51,746 bases of DNA from AV69 sp036498205. Its GTDB lineage: Bacteria; Verrucomicrobiota; Verrucomicrobiia; Chthoniobacterales; UBA10450. The DNA is taken from positions 1-51,746 of the forward strand of contig DASXIC010000168.1 in NCBI GenBank assembly GCA_036498205.1, given 5' to 3'. The notes under the pieces were generated by a model. That model made no database searches, was not told where the DNA came from, and was given only the letters and a program-made list of their open reading frames with translations. Below, in pieces: positions 1-7,773 of this stretch; positions within the stretch are counted from its first letter, which is position 1; the number at the start of each line of letters is the position of its first letter. The translations under genes were made by a program, and so were the position numbers.

Positions 1-369
1 ACCGCCCCATTTTTTCTGATGCAGCATTTTGCACCGCGAATGCAGCCTGGCTCCAGCATCGTCAATATTCTGTCCATCGCGGCAAAACACCCCTATCCCA
101 ATTGGAGTGTTTATTGTGCAAGTAAGTTCGGTCTCGAGGGACTATCCTCGGCTATTCGGGATGAACTTCGTTCTCGCAAGGTGCGAGTCATCAACATCTA
201 TCCCGCTGCGACCGATACGGAGATTTGGAATGCGGTTGAAGGCGAATGGCCGCGGGAGCAGATGATGTCGGCAGCGGACGTGGCAAACGCCGTCCTCTAT
301 GCGATCAGCCAGCCTCCCACGGTGAGCATCGAAAACATCATGCTCGGCAACTTGAGCGGCAGGCTCTAG
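1..369 (+). CDS. Short-chain dehydrogenase/reductase, C-terminal part (5' truncated by window)
   Basis: The reading frame is open from the first base, so the N-terminal NAD(P)-binding glycine motif lies outside the window. What remains is the second half of a Rossmann-fold SDR: a catalytic serine region (VNILSIAA) followed by the Y-x3-K active site (YCASKFG), then the usual run with NIYPAATDTEIW after the active site, where SDRs place their cofactor/substrate loop. These residues identify an NAD(P)H-dependent oxidoreductase, but the substrate cannot be told from this part. The internal ATG at position 19 is not the true start because conserved SDR sequence continues upstream of it. The stop is TAG at 367-369, about 50 bp before the next gene on the same strand. 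Confidence 0.85.
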   Translation, partial: TAPFFLMQHFAPRMQPGSSIVNILSIAAKHPYPNWSVYCASKFGLEGLSSAIRDELRSRKVRVINIYPAATDTEIWNAVEGEWPREQMMSAADVANAVLYAISQPPTVSIENIMLGNLSGRL

Positions 370-417
370 GTTAAGTGTTCGCCGTGCAACCACTCAACGC
401 TTAGGCACGGACGCAAG

Positions 418-1260
418 ATGCAGGGCTACGGTAGCGATATTACTGTTAATGTAATTGCCTCGATTATTGCATCGGGAATTTTTTTGGCCGCGGGTTTTGT
501 CTGGGGCAAATACAAAGAGCGGCATCGATTTGGGAAACGTTTGGAGGAATACGATTTCTATCCCTACACAATTAACCGGCAGGATTTTCCAGAGTTCAGT
601 CTGAAAGATTTTCGGCTCGGCATGCATTATTTTCTCAAGAACATCGACCCCACAGCCGCCCGGCAGCTGATCTTTATTGGGGAACAGAATAACGTCCGAA
701 CACAACTGGAACCGGCCGAACAAAAAGTCTACGAGCGACTATTCGCCAAATATGATGGCAAGAAAATCGCGGACGACACCAGCGAATATCTGGAAAATTT
801 CGCACGTTTGGTTCGGTTGATTGGAAAGTCATTTCCTAATCTTGGAATCGAGATTTTGCTTCATGATTTATCTAATCCCTCGCATTCGCTCGTCGCGCTC
901 GAGAATAACGTTACGGGCCGCAATTTACGCGATGGAACTACCAACCTGGTAATTGATCTGAAGAAGCGGCTGTTGGAGAACGAAGATAAATTGAACTATG
1001 AGCTCAACATCGGCGCGCGAAAATTCAAATGCACCACGATTCCGATCATCCGTAAGGAATACGGAGTGGTCGGTGCCGTTTGTATTAATGTCGATGCAAA
1101 CTATCTGACGGAGGAAGTCTTAAACGACGCCGAAAAGGTGAGATCGTTTTTCACGACGTTTTGCCGCACGGATATGCAACTCGATGAGAACATTCTCAGC
1201 CGCGACGAATATGCGAAGGCATTAAAAGGAAAACGCCACTGTAAAGACGAGCGCTTTTAA
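418..1260 (+). CDS. Membrane-anchored YheO-like PAS domain protein
   Basis: 280 residues. Residues about 9-29 form one hydrophobic segment (VNVIASIIASGIFLAAGFVWG) followed by basic residues, which suggests an N-terminal membrane anchor with a cytoplasmic body. The region from about residue 135 to 230 matches the YheO-like PAS family: EILLHDLSNPSHSLVALEN, then a VTGRNLRDG block, then a KCTTIPIIRKEYGVVGA block ending in CINVD. In the family this PAS normally precedes a C-terminal helix-turn-helix that makes the protein a DNA-binding regulator. Here only about 50 residues follow the PAS and no HTH is visible. It may therefore be a membrane-bound ligand sensor rather than a transcription factor. 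The middle region (30-130) is unrecognised. No clear Shine-Dalgarno precedes the ATG. Confidence 0.65.
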   Translation: MQGYGSDITVNVIASIIASGIFLAAGFVWGKYKERHRFGKRLEEYDFYPYTINRQDFPEFSLKDFRLGMHYFLKNIDPTAARQLIFIGEQNNVRTQLEPAEQKVYERLFAKYDGKKIADDTSEYLENFARLVRLIGKSFPNLGIEILLHDLSNPSHSLVALENNVTGRNLRDGTTNLVIDLKKRLLENEDKLNYELNIGARKFKCTTIPIIRKEYGVVGAVCINVDANYLTEEVLNDAEKVRSFFTTFCRTDMQLDENILSRDEYAKALKGKRHCKDERF

Positions 1261-1271
1261 GAAAAGGCGCT
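1250..1271. terminator. Candidate bidirectional terminator between convergent genes
   Basis: The arms AGCGCTTTT and AAAAGGCGCT pair with one bulged G around a short AAG loop. Each strand carries T residues at the end of its own arm. The stop codons of the two convergent genes lie inside or at the edge of the hairpin. The stem is short, so this is a modest prediction. Confidence 0.4.
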
Positions 1272-3070
1272 TAATGTGCCGCGGCAGCTCGCTCCCGAAT
1301 CGCCCGGTATTCCGGCATCTTATGGTATTTTACCAACCGGAACCCCCAATCGACCAGTGTGGCTTTATCTTTGTTTTCCGCGGCTACCGATTTAAGGAAT
1401 TTCGCAATTCGCGCTTTCAACTCGGGTTGCTGCTCCGTGTCATCCAGCAGCTCAAAAATTTCCATTGAAAGCAGCCAGTCAGCGGGATGCTCGGCTTGCT
1501 GGGTTTCCCAAATCTCGCCCAGACGTTCGTATCCTACTTTGCCCTGTCGAATGTTGCGCACCTGTTGATACAAACTCTCGAGTTTTTTCCTTTTTGCGTC
1601 CGACGGTGCCTTGATTGTGCGCTCCTTCGGCACAAGTGCCACCTCCAGAAAAGCATCCTTGTCCGCTGCACCATTGAAAACTGAGCTGATCCGTTCGCCC
1701 ACGGCCATATCGAACTCACCCCATGCTGGATCGAAGAGCACCCGATCCCCGACCTTAACGCTGCAGTTTGAGAACGTGATTAGGAACAACTTGCCATTGT
1801 GCCGGAAAATGCCGTTGACCCGTCCTCTCACAGTCAGACCGCTGGCGAATTCAATTTTCCCTTCTCTTCCCTCAGCGATGCCGAGTCCACGCAGCTGATC
1901 CTCCGACAAATTCTCCGGCTCAACAGACAGGTTCTTCCAGCGGCCGATAGGAGAGCCGAACCCATCAGCGTGTCTTTCCTTGCCATGGCCCTCAAGCTGT
2001 TTGTCGGCGACTGCCAGGGCGGTCGGTCCAGTAGTTCGTAAGTAAATAGGCGCCCCGTCGGGACCGGGGACGACGTCGGTAAAAATACCGCTGATCTGTA
2101 GCCCGCTCGAGTATTCACATGTCGCCGTGTTCTTGCACTCGATTGCTTTGTTGATGCCTGCGTGCCCACCGACCCGATATGCCATGCTGCCGGCAAATTC
2201 CTCGAGCACGTCCATCAAATGCCGAAAATCGCGAGAAACAAAAAGCTGCGGTTGCCGCGTTGTAATGTCGAAAGGAGTGTTTTTGGCGTCGATAGAGTAG
2301 GGGATCTTCTTTACATTGGACTCAAGGCACGAAACCGATTCCCCGATCGAGGAGAGCAATCCGGCTCCGTATATTTTCGGATTTTCGAGGCTGCCAATCA
2401 GACCGTACTCCACCGTCCACCAATGCAGTCGTGACAGAAGCGCCATCTCTGAAGGCTCGCCCAAATTCGTCTGCCGGTGTTCGACTTCGCGGGTGGCATT
2501 CTCTACTTCCTTTGGGTCCGAATTTGGCAATTCCTTTAATATTGAGAGATGGCGGATCGCCTCGTAGAGTTCGAAGTCTTTCCGCGACGACATTGCCCTG
2601 GCGCCGACTTCGCCAAAGCGCTGCAGATAATTGGAGTATTCGCGATCGACGATAATGGGAGCGTGGCCGGCAGCTTCGTGCACGATGTCGGGGGCGGGGG
2701 TGTACTCGATGTGGTGGATTTGGCGCATGTCGCACGCGATCACCAAAACCTTGTAGGCTTGAAACTCCATGAAAGCCGCGGGCGGAATAAAACCATCTAC
2801 AGCGACTGCTCCCCAGCCGATTCGGCCAAGAATGTCGTTCATTTCCTCGATGCGGGGAATACGTTCGAAAGAAATGCCCGTCTCGAGCAAACCCTGAAAG
2901 TAAACTTTGTGGGCGTATTCCTTCAGGAAAAAGATGTTCTGACGCATGATGAAACGCCAGACCGCATGGTCCACAGGCGTATAATCGTCGTAGCGCTGGT
3001 CAACCGCGAATTGCAACAAATGGTTCGGCAGCGATTTCACCGCCTTATTCGTTTGGCTGAAAGATCCCAT
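1271..3070 (-). CDS. Aromatic amino acid hydroxylase (phenylalanine 4-monooxygenase type), long form
   Basis: 599 residues. It is a non-haem iron, pterin-dependent hydroxylase that would convert phenylalanine to tyrosine (or a related reaction). Iron ligands are visible as H131-x4-H136 in DIVHEAAGHAP and E221 in HWWTVEYGL, the same order as in the biopterin-dependent hydroxylase family. The catalytic domain occupies roughly residues 20-310. About 290 further residues, including a beta-rich part (SGLTVRGRVNGIFRHNGKLF) and a charged helical tail, form a C-terminal extension that single-domain bacterial PhhA proteins of about 260-300 residues lack; longer forms are known in some bacteria. The start is well fixed: AGGAGG at 3078-3083 lies 7 nt upstream of the ATG. 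Substrate preference (Phe versus Trp/Tyr) is not decided by sequence. No pterin dehydratase gene is adjacent. Confidence 0.9.
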   Translation of the reverse strand: MGSFSQTNKAVKSLPNHLLQFAVDQRYDDYTPVDHAVWRFIMRQNIFFLKEYAHKVYFQGLLETGISFERIPRIEEMNDILGRIGWGAVAVDGFIPPAAFMEFQAYKVLVIACDMRQIHHIEYTPAPDIVHEAAGHAPIIVDREYSNYLQRFGEVGARAMSSRKDFELYEAIRHLSILKELPNSDPKEVENATREVEHRQTNLGEPSEMALLSRLHWWTVEYGLIGSLENPKIYGAGLLSSIGESVSCLESNVKKIPYSIDAKNTPFDITTRQPQLFVSRDFRHLMDVLEEFAGSMAYRVGGHAGINKAIECKNTATCEYSSGLQISGIFTDVVPGPDGAPIYLRTTGPTALAVADKQLEGHGKERHADGFGSPIGRWKNLSVEPENLSEDQLRGLGIAEGREGKIEFASGLTVRGRVNGIFRHNGKLFLITFSNCSVKVGDRVLFDPAWGEFDMAVGERISSVFNGAADKDAFLEVALVPKERTIKAPSDAKRKKLESLYQQVRNIRQGKVGYERLGEIWETQQAEHPADWLLSMEIFELLDDTEQQPELKARIAKFLKSVAAENKDKATLVDWGFRLVKYHKMPEYRAIRERAAAAH

Positions 3071-3126
3071 GCTTTTTCCTCCTGGTTCGATGTCGACCGG
3101 ACAATTTTAAACTAGAACCGTTTTAA

Positions 3127-4065
3127 TTGGCAGCAACATTCAATCCACCTTTTGTGAAACAAACAGCCATCTTTCAGGGGGCGCGAAAGGGGCTGTTGAA
3201 CGACCGCCCCGAAGCTGTTGGCGGCGGCAAAATTACGCACAATCGGGATCCCTTCTCGCCGATGACATGGCTGAGCCTCTCCTGTCTCGACGCGCCGGCG
3301 GTCGCAATTACCTGGCAGTGGATTTTCGGCCAGATGGCTCATGCTACCATCTCGATTTCCGACCGCATTGCATTGTTCGCCACGGCATGGCTGATCTACC
3401 TAACGGATCGCTTGGCCGATTCCTTCAACATTCCACCGGCTGTGCCCACATCTGCGCGGCAGCGATTCTGTGCCAGACACCGTAGAAGCTGGCTGATCCT
3501 GATTATCTTGCTCGCAATGATCGATTTGGCCATTGCCTTCACCTCCATTGATAGATCAACGCTGGCCCTCGGCAGTATAATCTCGATCGCAATCGCAGCT
3601 TACCTGGGACTAAATCACTTCGCCGGTTTTATCTGGCACAAATGGCCGCTCAAGGAAGTTCTGATAGGAGCTCTCTTCGCCAGTGGGACTGTTGTCGCAA
3701 TTCGCCGAACGGAATGGAGTTTTGTGTGGCCGGTAATTCTTTTTGCCATCCTGTGCTCACTTAACTGTTTCAGCATTTCAGCGTGGGAACGCGATCTGGA
3801 TATCGCTCAACAACGGGAATCCTTCGCAACTGCATTTCCGCGTTTTCTCTGGCTGCCGCGAGTATCCTGCTGGACATTGGCAACGGTCGCGCTGTTACTC
3901 GCCGCGATCGCTCCGTCTGCACCTTTATTGTGCATCGCTCTATCCGCGGTTCTGCTTGCTCTCTTGCATTATGCTCGACCTCGTTCGCGGGACGTTCGCG
4001 TCGCCATGGCCGATATCGTGTTGCTGACTCCGGTTTTTCTTCTACTGCTTCGCTCTGTCCCGTGA
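3127..4065 (+). CDS. UbiA-like polytopic membrane protein
   Basis: Up to 312 residues with about eight hydrophobic segments. Two acidic motifs, YLTDRLADSF near residue 97 and AWERDLDIAQ near 225, sit where the two Asp-rich loops of UbiA-type prenyltransferases would be, but they are not canonical NDxxDxxxD sequences. The assignment is therefore only to a UbiA-like fold, possibly a prenyl or lipid-linked transferase. The longest frame begins at TTG 3127. An ATG at 3262 (MTWLSLSCLDAP) starts right before the hydrophobic part and is a realistic alternative. The stop TGA overlaps the GTG of the downstream methyltransferase, so the two are translationally coupled and likely act on the same molecule. 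Confidence 0.5.
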   Translation: MAATFNPPFVKQTAIFQGARKGLLNDRPEAVGGGKITHNRDPFSPMTWLSLSCLDAPAVAITWQWIFGQMAHATISISDRIALFATAWLIYLTDRLADSFNIPPAVPTSARQRFCARHRRSWLILIILLAMIDLAIAFTSIDRSTLALGSIISIAIAAYLGLNHFAGFIWHKWPLKEVLIGALFASGTVVAIRRTEWSFVWPVILFAILCSLNCFSISAWERDLDIAQQRESFATAFPRFLWLPRVSCWTLATVALLLAAIAPSAPLLCIALSAVLLALLHYARPRSRDVRVAMADIVLLTPVFLLLLRSVP

Positions 4066-4811
4066 GCTTCGATCGAATTGCGCGTACCTATCATTTATTT
4101 GAAACAGTTGCTTTTGGTTATGCCTTGCAGCGAGCAAGAACCGCTTTCATTTCGCGCATTGGCCCCGGCGAACGGGTTCTCATCCTGGGCGAGGGAAATG
4201 GGCGGTTTCTGGCAGAGCTCTTGCACCGAAATCCCGGCGTAGAGATCGATTGTATCGATGCGAGCGCCGCGATGATTCAACGCGCTCGCGCTCGTGCGGC
4301 TGTCATCCCGAGCAAAGCAAGGGATCCCGCGAATGTTGACAGCCGATTCGCGACTTCACTCGGTCCGCGCTCGGCAGGTGCTGTCTGCGCGCCTCGAGAT
4401 AACGCGAGTTTACCGGCTCGTGAACCATCGCGTGTGCAATTTCATCACACTGATATTCTCGGCTGGGTACCGCCGCAGAAGTCATATGATGTTGTTGTCA
4501 CACATTTCTTTCTCGATTGTTTCACGAGCGGACAACTGCCGGCGGTAGTGGAGAAAATCGGCAATGCTGCCAATCCAAACGCGCGCTGGCTGTTTGCCGA
4601 TTTCGCAATTCCGACCAAAGCGTTGGGTGGTGTTCATGCCAGGGTTTGGTTGCGCATCATGTATTCATTTTTCCGCGCCGTCGCCGATCTTCAGGCCAAC
4701 GAATTGGCCGATGCCTCGGCGCTGATCCGGGCCAACGGTTTCCGACTATGCGAGGAGAAGGTAACGCGACTCGGTCTCATAAAATCGCAGGTGTGGGAGA
4801 GAAACGCTTAG
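4062..4811 (+). CDS. Class I SAM-dependent methyltransferase with an in-frame repeat insertion
   Basis: GTG start at 4062 overlaps the upstream stop (GTGA), giving about 249 residues. The N-terminal part carries the SAM-binding motif I (VLILGEGNGRFLAELL) and the acidic end of strand beta-2 (IDCIDASAAMIQRA). Motif IV is VVTHFFLDCF and is followed by LFADFAIP. It probably methylates a small molecule or a lipid head group; no substrate is evident. Between beta-2 and the strand leading into HHTDILGW lie about 45 residues encoded by a dispersed repeat (4302-4436). The frame is kept through it, so the protein may carry a tolerated loop insertion or may be inactivated. It converges with and overlaps the stop of the downstream anti-sigma gene by 4 bp, leaving no room for a terminator. 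Confidence 0.75.
   Translation: MSFDRIARTYHLFETVAFGYALQRARTAFISRIGPGERVLILGEGNGRFLAELLHRNPGVEIDCIDASAAMIQRARARAAVIPSKARDPANVDSRFATSLGPRSAGAVCAPRDNASLPAREPSRVQFHHTDILGWVPPQKSYDVVVTHFFLDCFTSGQLPAVVEKIGNAANPNARWLFADFAIPTKALGGVHARVWLRIMYSFFRAVADLQANELADASALIRANGFRLCEEKVTRLGLIKSQVWERNA
4302..4436. repeat. Dispersed palindromic-type repeat inserted inside the methyltransferase gene
   Basis: The segment begins GTCATCCCGAGCAAAGCAAG and closely resembles the repeat at 14914 (GTTATCCCGAGTGAAACGAG), the same leading-arm signature followed by GGGA. The rest (CGCGCTCGG, CTCGAGATAACGCGAG) is rich in inverted-repeat pieces but the far arm is degraded compared with the 14914 copy. It adds about 45 codons without breaking the frame. 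The 3' edge is approximate. Confidence 0.55.
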
Positions 4812-6934
4812 CGCGCCCGCTTGGCTGCTCGGTTGCGCGCGATTAGTCGTATTAGCCAGACAACCAGCGCAACAGGCAGGAGCCACGGCGCAAGAAACGC
4901 GATAGCCACGCCGATCATTTGTATACTCCACATAAGAGCTCCCGCCCCCGCGGCAAGTGTCCGGCGAAATGTTGGAAAGAGTCCTTTGTCTTCGGAGACG
5001 ATTCTGCCCTGGCTGTAGACCTGAATTGAAACGTCAGCCGGTGCGTTCGCCTCATCGACCTGCGCGTCCGGTCGTTCATCGCGATGAACACTGACATTTT
5101 CGAGTTTGCCGAGTGTTCCGAGCGACTGCATCAATGACCCGTAGTTCTTCATTGGCACTCGTAACGAGACGTTGGCGAATTCACGCCCGTTCGGATCGCG
5201 CGCGAACGAGGAAGCCCGTACGCGACCACCCTGCTTGTCGGCCAAATTGCGAATTTGCCTGGCTCGCTCGGTTACGTCTGAAGCACGTACACGCAAGTTC
5301 GTTTGTTGTAACGCTGCTTCCTGTTCTTCCCGCGAGATCGTGATGTTTAACAGCACTTTGTCCCGTTCCGTTTTTGCATCTTCCGACATTCCCTGGCCGC
5401 CGCGTGCGACTCGTTCGGTCTGCAGCTGAAACTTGTCCACGCGTCCCATGCCTTTGACCTTTGAGATTACAGAATCGCTCTCCTCTGGCGCTATCAACAT
5501 GCTCACGCGGGCCGAGACGCGGCCGGAATTATCGCGGTCGAGTGTTGCGTTGGTGATTTGAATCTTGAAAGAAGCAAGCGCTTTGACCTCCGTATAAACT
5601 TTTTCGACGTCCCCGGCATAGAGCGCCAGGTAGGCTCGTTCTTTCAATAGAAACGCAGCCGGGACATCCATATCCTTTTCCGCGAGCACGATCGTGACGG
5701 TGGCCAATTGCACTTGCGAATCCATCAGCTTGAGTTCGCCTTGCATCTGCTCGATCTGCTCTCGCACACGACCCAATTCCTTCTCGACTGCGAGCAGATC
5801 ATTGATGTCGTCGCTCTTCTTCTTCAGGATCTCGAGGAGCCGCTGCTCCATCGCCTGCGCATTCTTCAACCTTGCATCGGTATCAAAATATTGCTTTGTC
5901 ACGTCCTCGGTGCCGAGGGTTTGATTTTTTAAGTCACCGATTTCGTGGAGTCGGTTGAGGAAACTGTCGAGATTCTCCGGCAGCAGTTTGACCACAATTT
6001 CACCGCGCAACTTGCCATTCTCCTGCTTCTCCGAGTTGCTCGTTGCGATGTAGCCTTGATCCTCGCTGGCAAAAGCCGCAATTTGCTGCAGCGCCTGGTC
6101 GAAGCTGCGGACCTCAAGATCAACGCGCGCATTGCGAACCAGTTTGCGATTGTCACCAGGCGGCACTGATGCGGCGATGGCGGCGGGTTCTGCTGTGACT
6201 TCCTCGGCTTTTTGCCGGTTGTCCGCTGTTTCGGCGAGCGCCCCGCCTGATGCGCCGGCTTCTTTATTCGGCTCCATTTGTCGCTCGGGAGAGGCAGGCG
6301 ACGCTGCTGGCGTACTCGCCGCAACTCTGGATGTCGCGAGGCCGGAAACGCCTGAGGCTCGAGCAGCCTTCGCTGGTTCGCTCCGTCGATCGAAAAAGCG
6401 TCCCGCAGAGCTTGTATCCCGGGACTTCCTAACGCCTTCAACATCTCCGTAAGTTTGCTCTTTTCCGAACTGTTCGGGTCCAGATGCGACGACGTCCGTC
6501 GCAGCCGAAACTTGATTGTTGTCCGCGGTCATTGCCGCGGGCCCTGTCCGGGCTTCGCGAACCAGCGGCACCGACATATCCTCGCCGGTAAGAAACCGTC
6601 CCATTTGCAACAGGGCCAGCAACAGCGCCAGCGCGCCGACAATCTGCGTCGCTCGCGAGCGCAGGAGATTGGAAAGAAAAACCCCGGGACTGATTCGCTG
6701 CGGCGCCTTGTGGCGAAAAGCATAAAGCATTCGTTTCTCGAAGCCGAAGTCAGGCTTCTCGTCCGCAAACACTTCGCCGAGCGCTCTGTGCATCAATTGC
6801 TCCTCCTTGTGCAGTGCGCGGCACTCGGCGCACTCGACAAGGTGAACGTGCAAGGCGCGGCGTTCTTCATCCGATAACTCGTTGTGCACCGCGGCTGCCA
6901 GTACTTCATCAATTTGGTCGTGAATCGTGGGCAT
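4808..6934 (-). CDS. Membrane anti-sigma factor with zinc-binding N-terminus and DUF4349 body
   Basis: 708 residues, starting 3 bp after the ECF sigma gene. Residues 31-38 give the H-x3-C-x2-C zinc-binding anti-sigma motif (HLVECAEC). A transmembrane helix follows at about 93-112. A low-complexity Ala/Glu/Pro region leads to a DUF4349 domain from about residue 260 (RKLVRNARVDLEVRSFDQAL, later DARLKNAQAMEQRLLEIL and a coiled coil). A second related beta/coiled-coil repeat begins near 535 (VLLNITISREEQEAALQQ). Two hydrophobic segments near the C-terminus form another membrane anchor. The arrangement predicts a cytoplasmic sigma-binding head and a large periplasmic sensory body. The signal sensed is unknown. 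Length is far above the 80-250 residues of simple anti-sigma factors. Confidence 0.85.
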   Translation of the reverse strand: MPTIHDQIDEVLAAAVHNELSDEERRALHVHLVECAECRALHKEEQLMHRALGEVFADEKPDFGFEKRMLYAFRHKAPQRISPGVFLSNLLRSRATQIVGALALLLALLQMGRFLTGEDMSVPLVREARTGPAAMTADNNQVSAATDVVASGPEQFGKEQTYGDVEGVRKSRDTSSAGRFFDRRSEPAKAARASGVSGLATSRVAASTPAASPASPERQMEPNKEAGASGGALAETADNRQKAEEVTAEPAAIAASVPPGDNRKLVRNARVDLEVRSFDQALQQIAAFASEDQGYIATSNSEKQENGKLRGEIVVKLLPENLDSFLNRLHEIGDLKNQTLGTEDVTKQYFDTDARLKNAQAMEQRLLEILKKKSDDINDLLAVEKELGRVREQIEQMQGELKLMDSQVQLATVTIVLAEKDMDVPAAFLLKERAYLALYAGDVEKVYTEVKALASFKIQITNATLDRDNSGRVSARVSMLIAPEESDSVISKVKGMGRVDKFQLQTERVARGGQGMSEDAKTERDKVLLNITISREEQEAALQQTNLRVRASDVTERARQIRNLADKQGGRVRASSFARDPNGREFANVSLRVPMKNYGSLMQSLGTLGKLENVSVHRDERPDAQVDEANAPADVSIQVYSQGRIVSEDKGLFPTFRRTLAAGAGALMWSIQMIGVAIAFLAPWLLPVALVVWLIRLIARNRAAKRAR

Positions 6935-6937
6935 AAG

Positions 6938-7492
6938 TCAGATCATTGTGGCCAATGCAGGTTTGAGTCGTTTTCGCATCGACGCCAGGGCGCGTCCGAG
7001 AATTCCGCGCAGGGCGCCATTCGACAATCCAAGCGTTTGTTCAATCGTCGCATAATCCATGTTTTGCAGGTAACGCAACGCCACCGCGCTGCGATACAAC
7101 TCCGGCAAGGTGGCCAAAGCGGAGCGCACCTGTTGCTCTCTCTCGGCGTCGGGGGACTCGCTCCCGTTGTCCGCTGACGCGAATTCCTTCAGCTGCTCGT
7201 CCAGTGGGACGGTCCGGCGCCGTCGCAGAATGTCGTAGGCGCGGTGCCTTGCAATCGTGGAAATCCAGGCTTGGAATTTTGCCGGATCACGTACGCGCCA
7301 GCGAGATTTCCAAGCGTTAATAAAAGCGTCCTGCACCACGTCTTCCGCTTCTTCATGATTCTGCAAAATGCCAAAGGCAATCGCGAACAGCGGGCGGCTC
7401 ATGGTTCGAATGATCATTTCGAAAGCCTCGCGATCGCCATGAATGGCAGCGTGAAACATCTCCTGGTCGGCAGCGTCCATTTTGTCGATCAC
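6938..7492 (-). CDS. ECF-family RNA polymerase sigma factor
   Basis: 184 residues. Region 2 shows the typical core (NHEEAEDVVQDAFINAW, then WISTIARHRAYDILRRRRT). After an acidic linker, region 4 follows (LPELYRSAVALRYLQNMDYATIEQTLGLSNGALRG), a helix-turn-helix for -35 recognition. The longest frame starts at GTG 7492 (MIDKMDAADQ); an ATG four codons later is possible. It is directly followed by its likely anti-sigma partner. No convincing autoregulatory ECF promoter (GAAC-type -35) could be read in the upstream region, so control cannot be specified. The regulon is unknown. Confidence 0.93.
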   Translation of the reverse strand: MIDKMDAADQEMFHAAIHGDREAFEMIIRTMSRPLFAIAFGILQNHEEAEDVVQDAFINAWKSRWRVRDPAKFQAWISTIARHRAYDILRRRRTVPLDEQLKEFASADNGSESPDAEREQQVRSALATLPELYRSAVALRYLQNMDYATIEQTLGLSNGALRGILGRALASMRKRLKPALATMI

Positions 7493-7631
7493 AGCCTAGA
7501 CGGCGGAGATGAAAAATCAGCGCGAAAAATCTTCAAAAATCTTTCTGTCGCCTTCCCATTACTTGGGCAATCCCTCTGATGAACGCTAAATGTGTCAGCG
7601 GTTGTTGACCTTGCGGAGCCAAAAGGCCGCC

Positions 7632-7648
7632 CCTGAGCGGGGCTCAGG
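7632..7648. repeat. Perfect 7-bp hairpin in the sigma/pdxJ intergenic region
   Basis: CCTGAGC-GGG-GCTCAGG is a perfect stem with a 3-nt loop. It lies in the roughly 280-bp divergent gap between the sigma factor and pdxJ. There is no T-tract directly after it on either strand, so it is listed only as an inverted repeat. It could belong to a leader or an operator. Nothing else recognisable was found in this gap. Confidence 0.4.
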
Positions 7649-7773
7649 TTTGGAAAAAATTGGCATCTTATTATTTCTGCTCGGGCGGTTTACTTCCGGT
7701 GCCGATTGCGAGCAAAATAGAAAAAATCACGCGGCTTGCCTTCGGCTCGTTTCCGCTGAATTGATTGGCCAAG

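Noticed and set aside
3783..4061. Long upstream extension of the methyltransferase frame
   Set aside because: It lies fully inside the UbiA-like gene in another frame; the GTGA-coupled start at 4062 fits the methyltransferase fold.
7493..7600. ECF-type autoregulatory promoter in front of the sigma gene
   Set aside because: No GAAC-like -35 with a suitable -10 was found on the minus strand.
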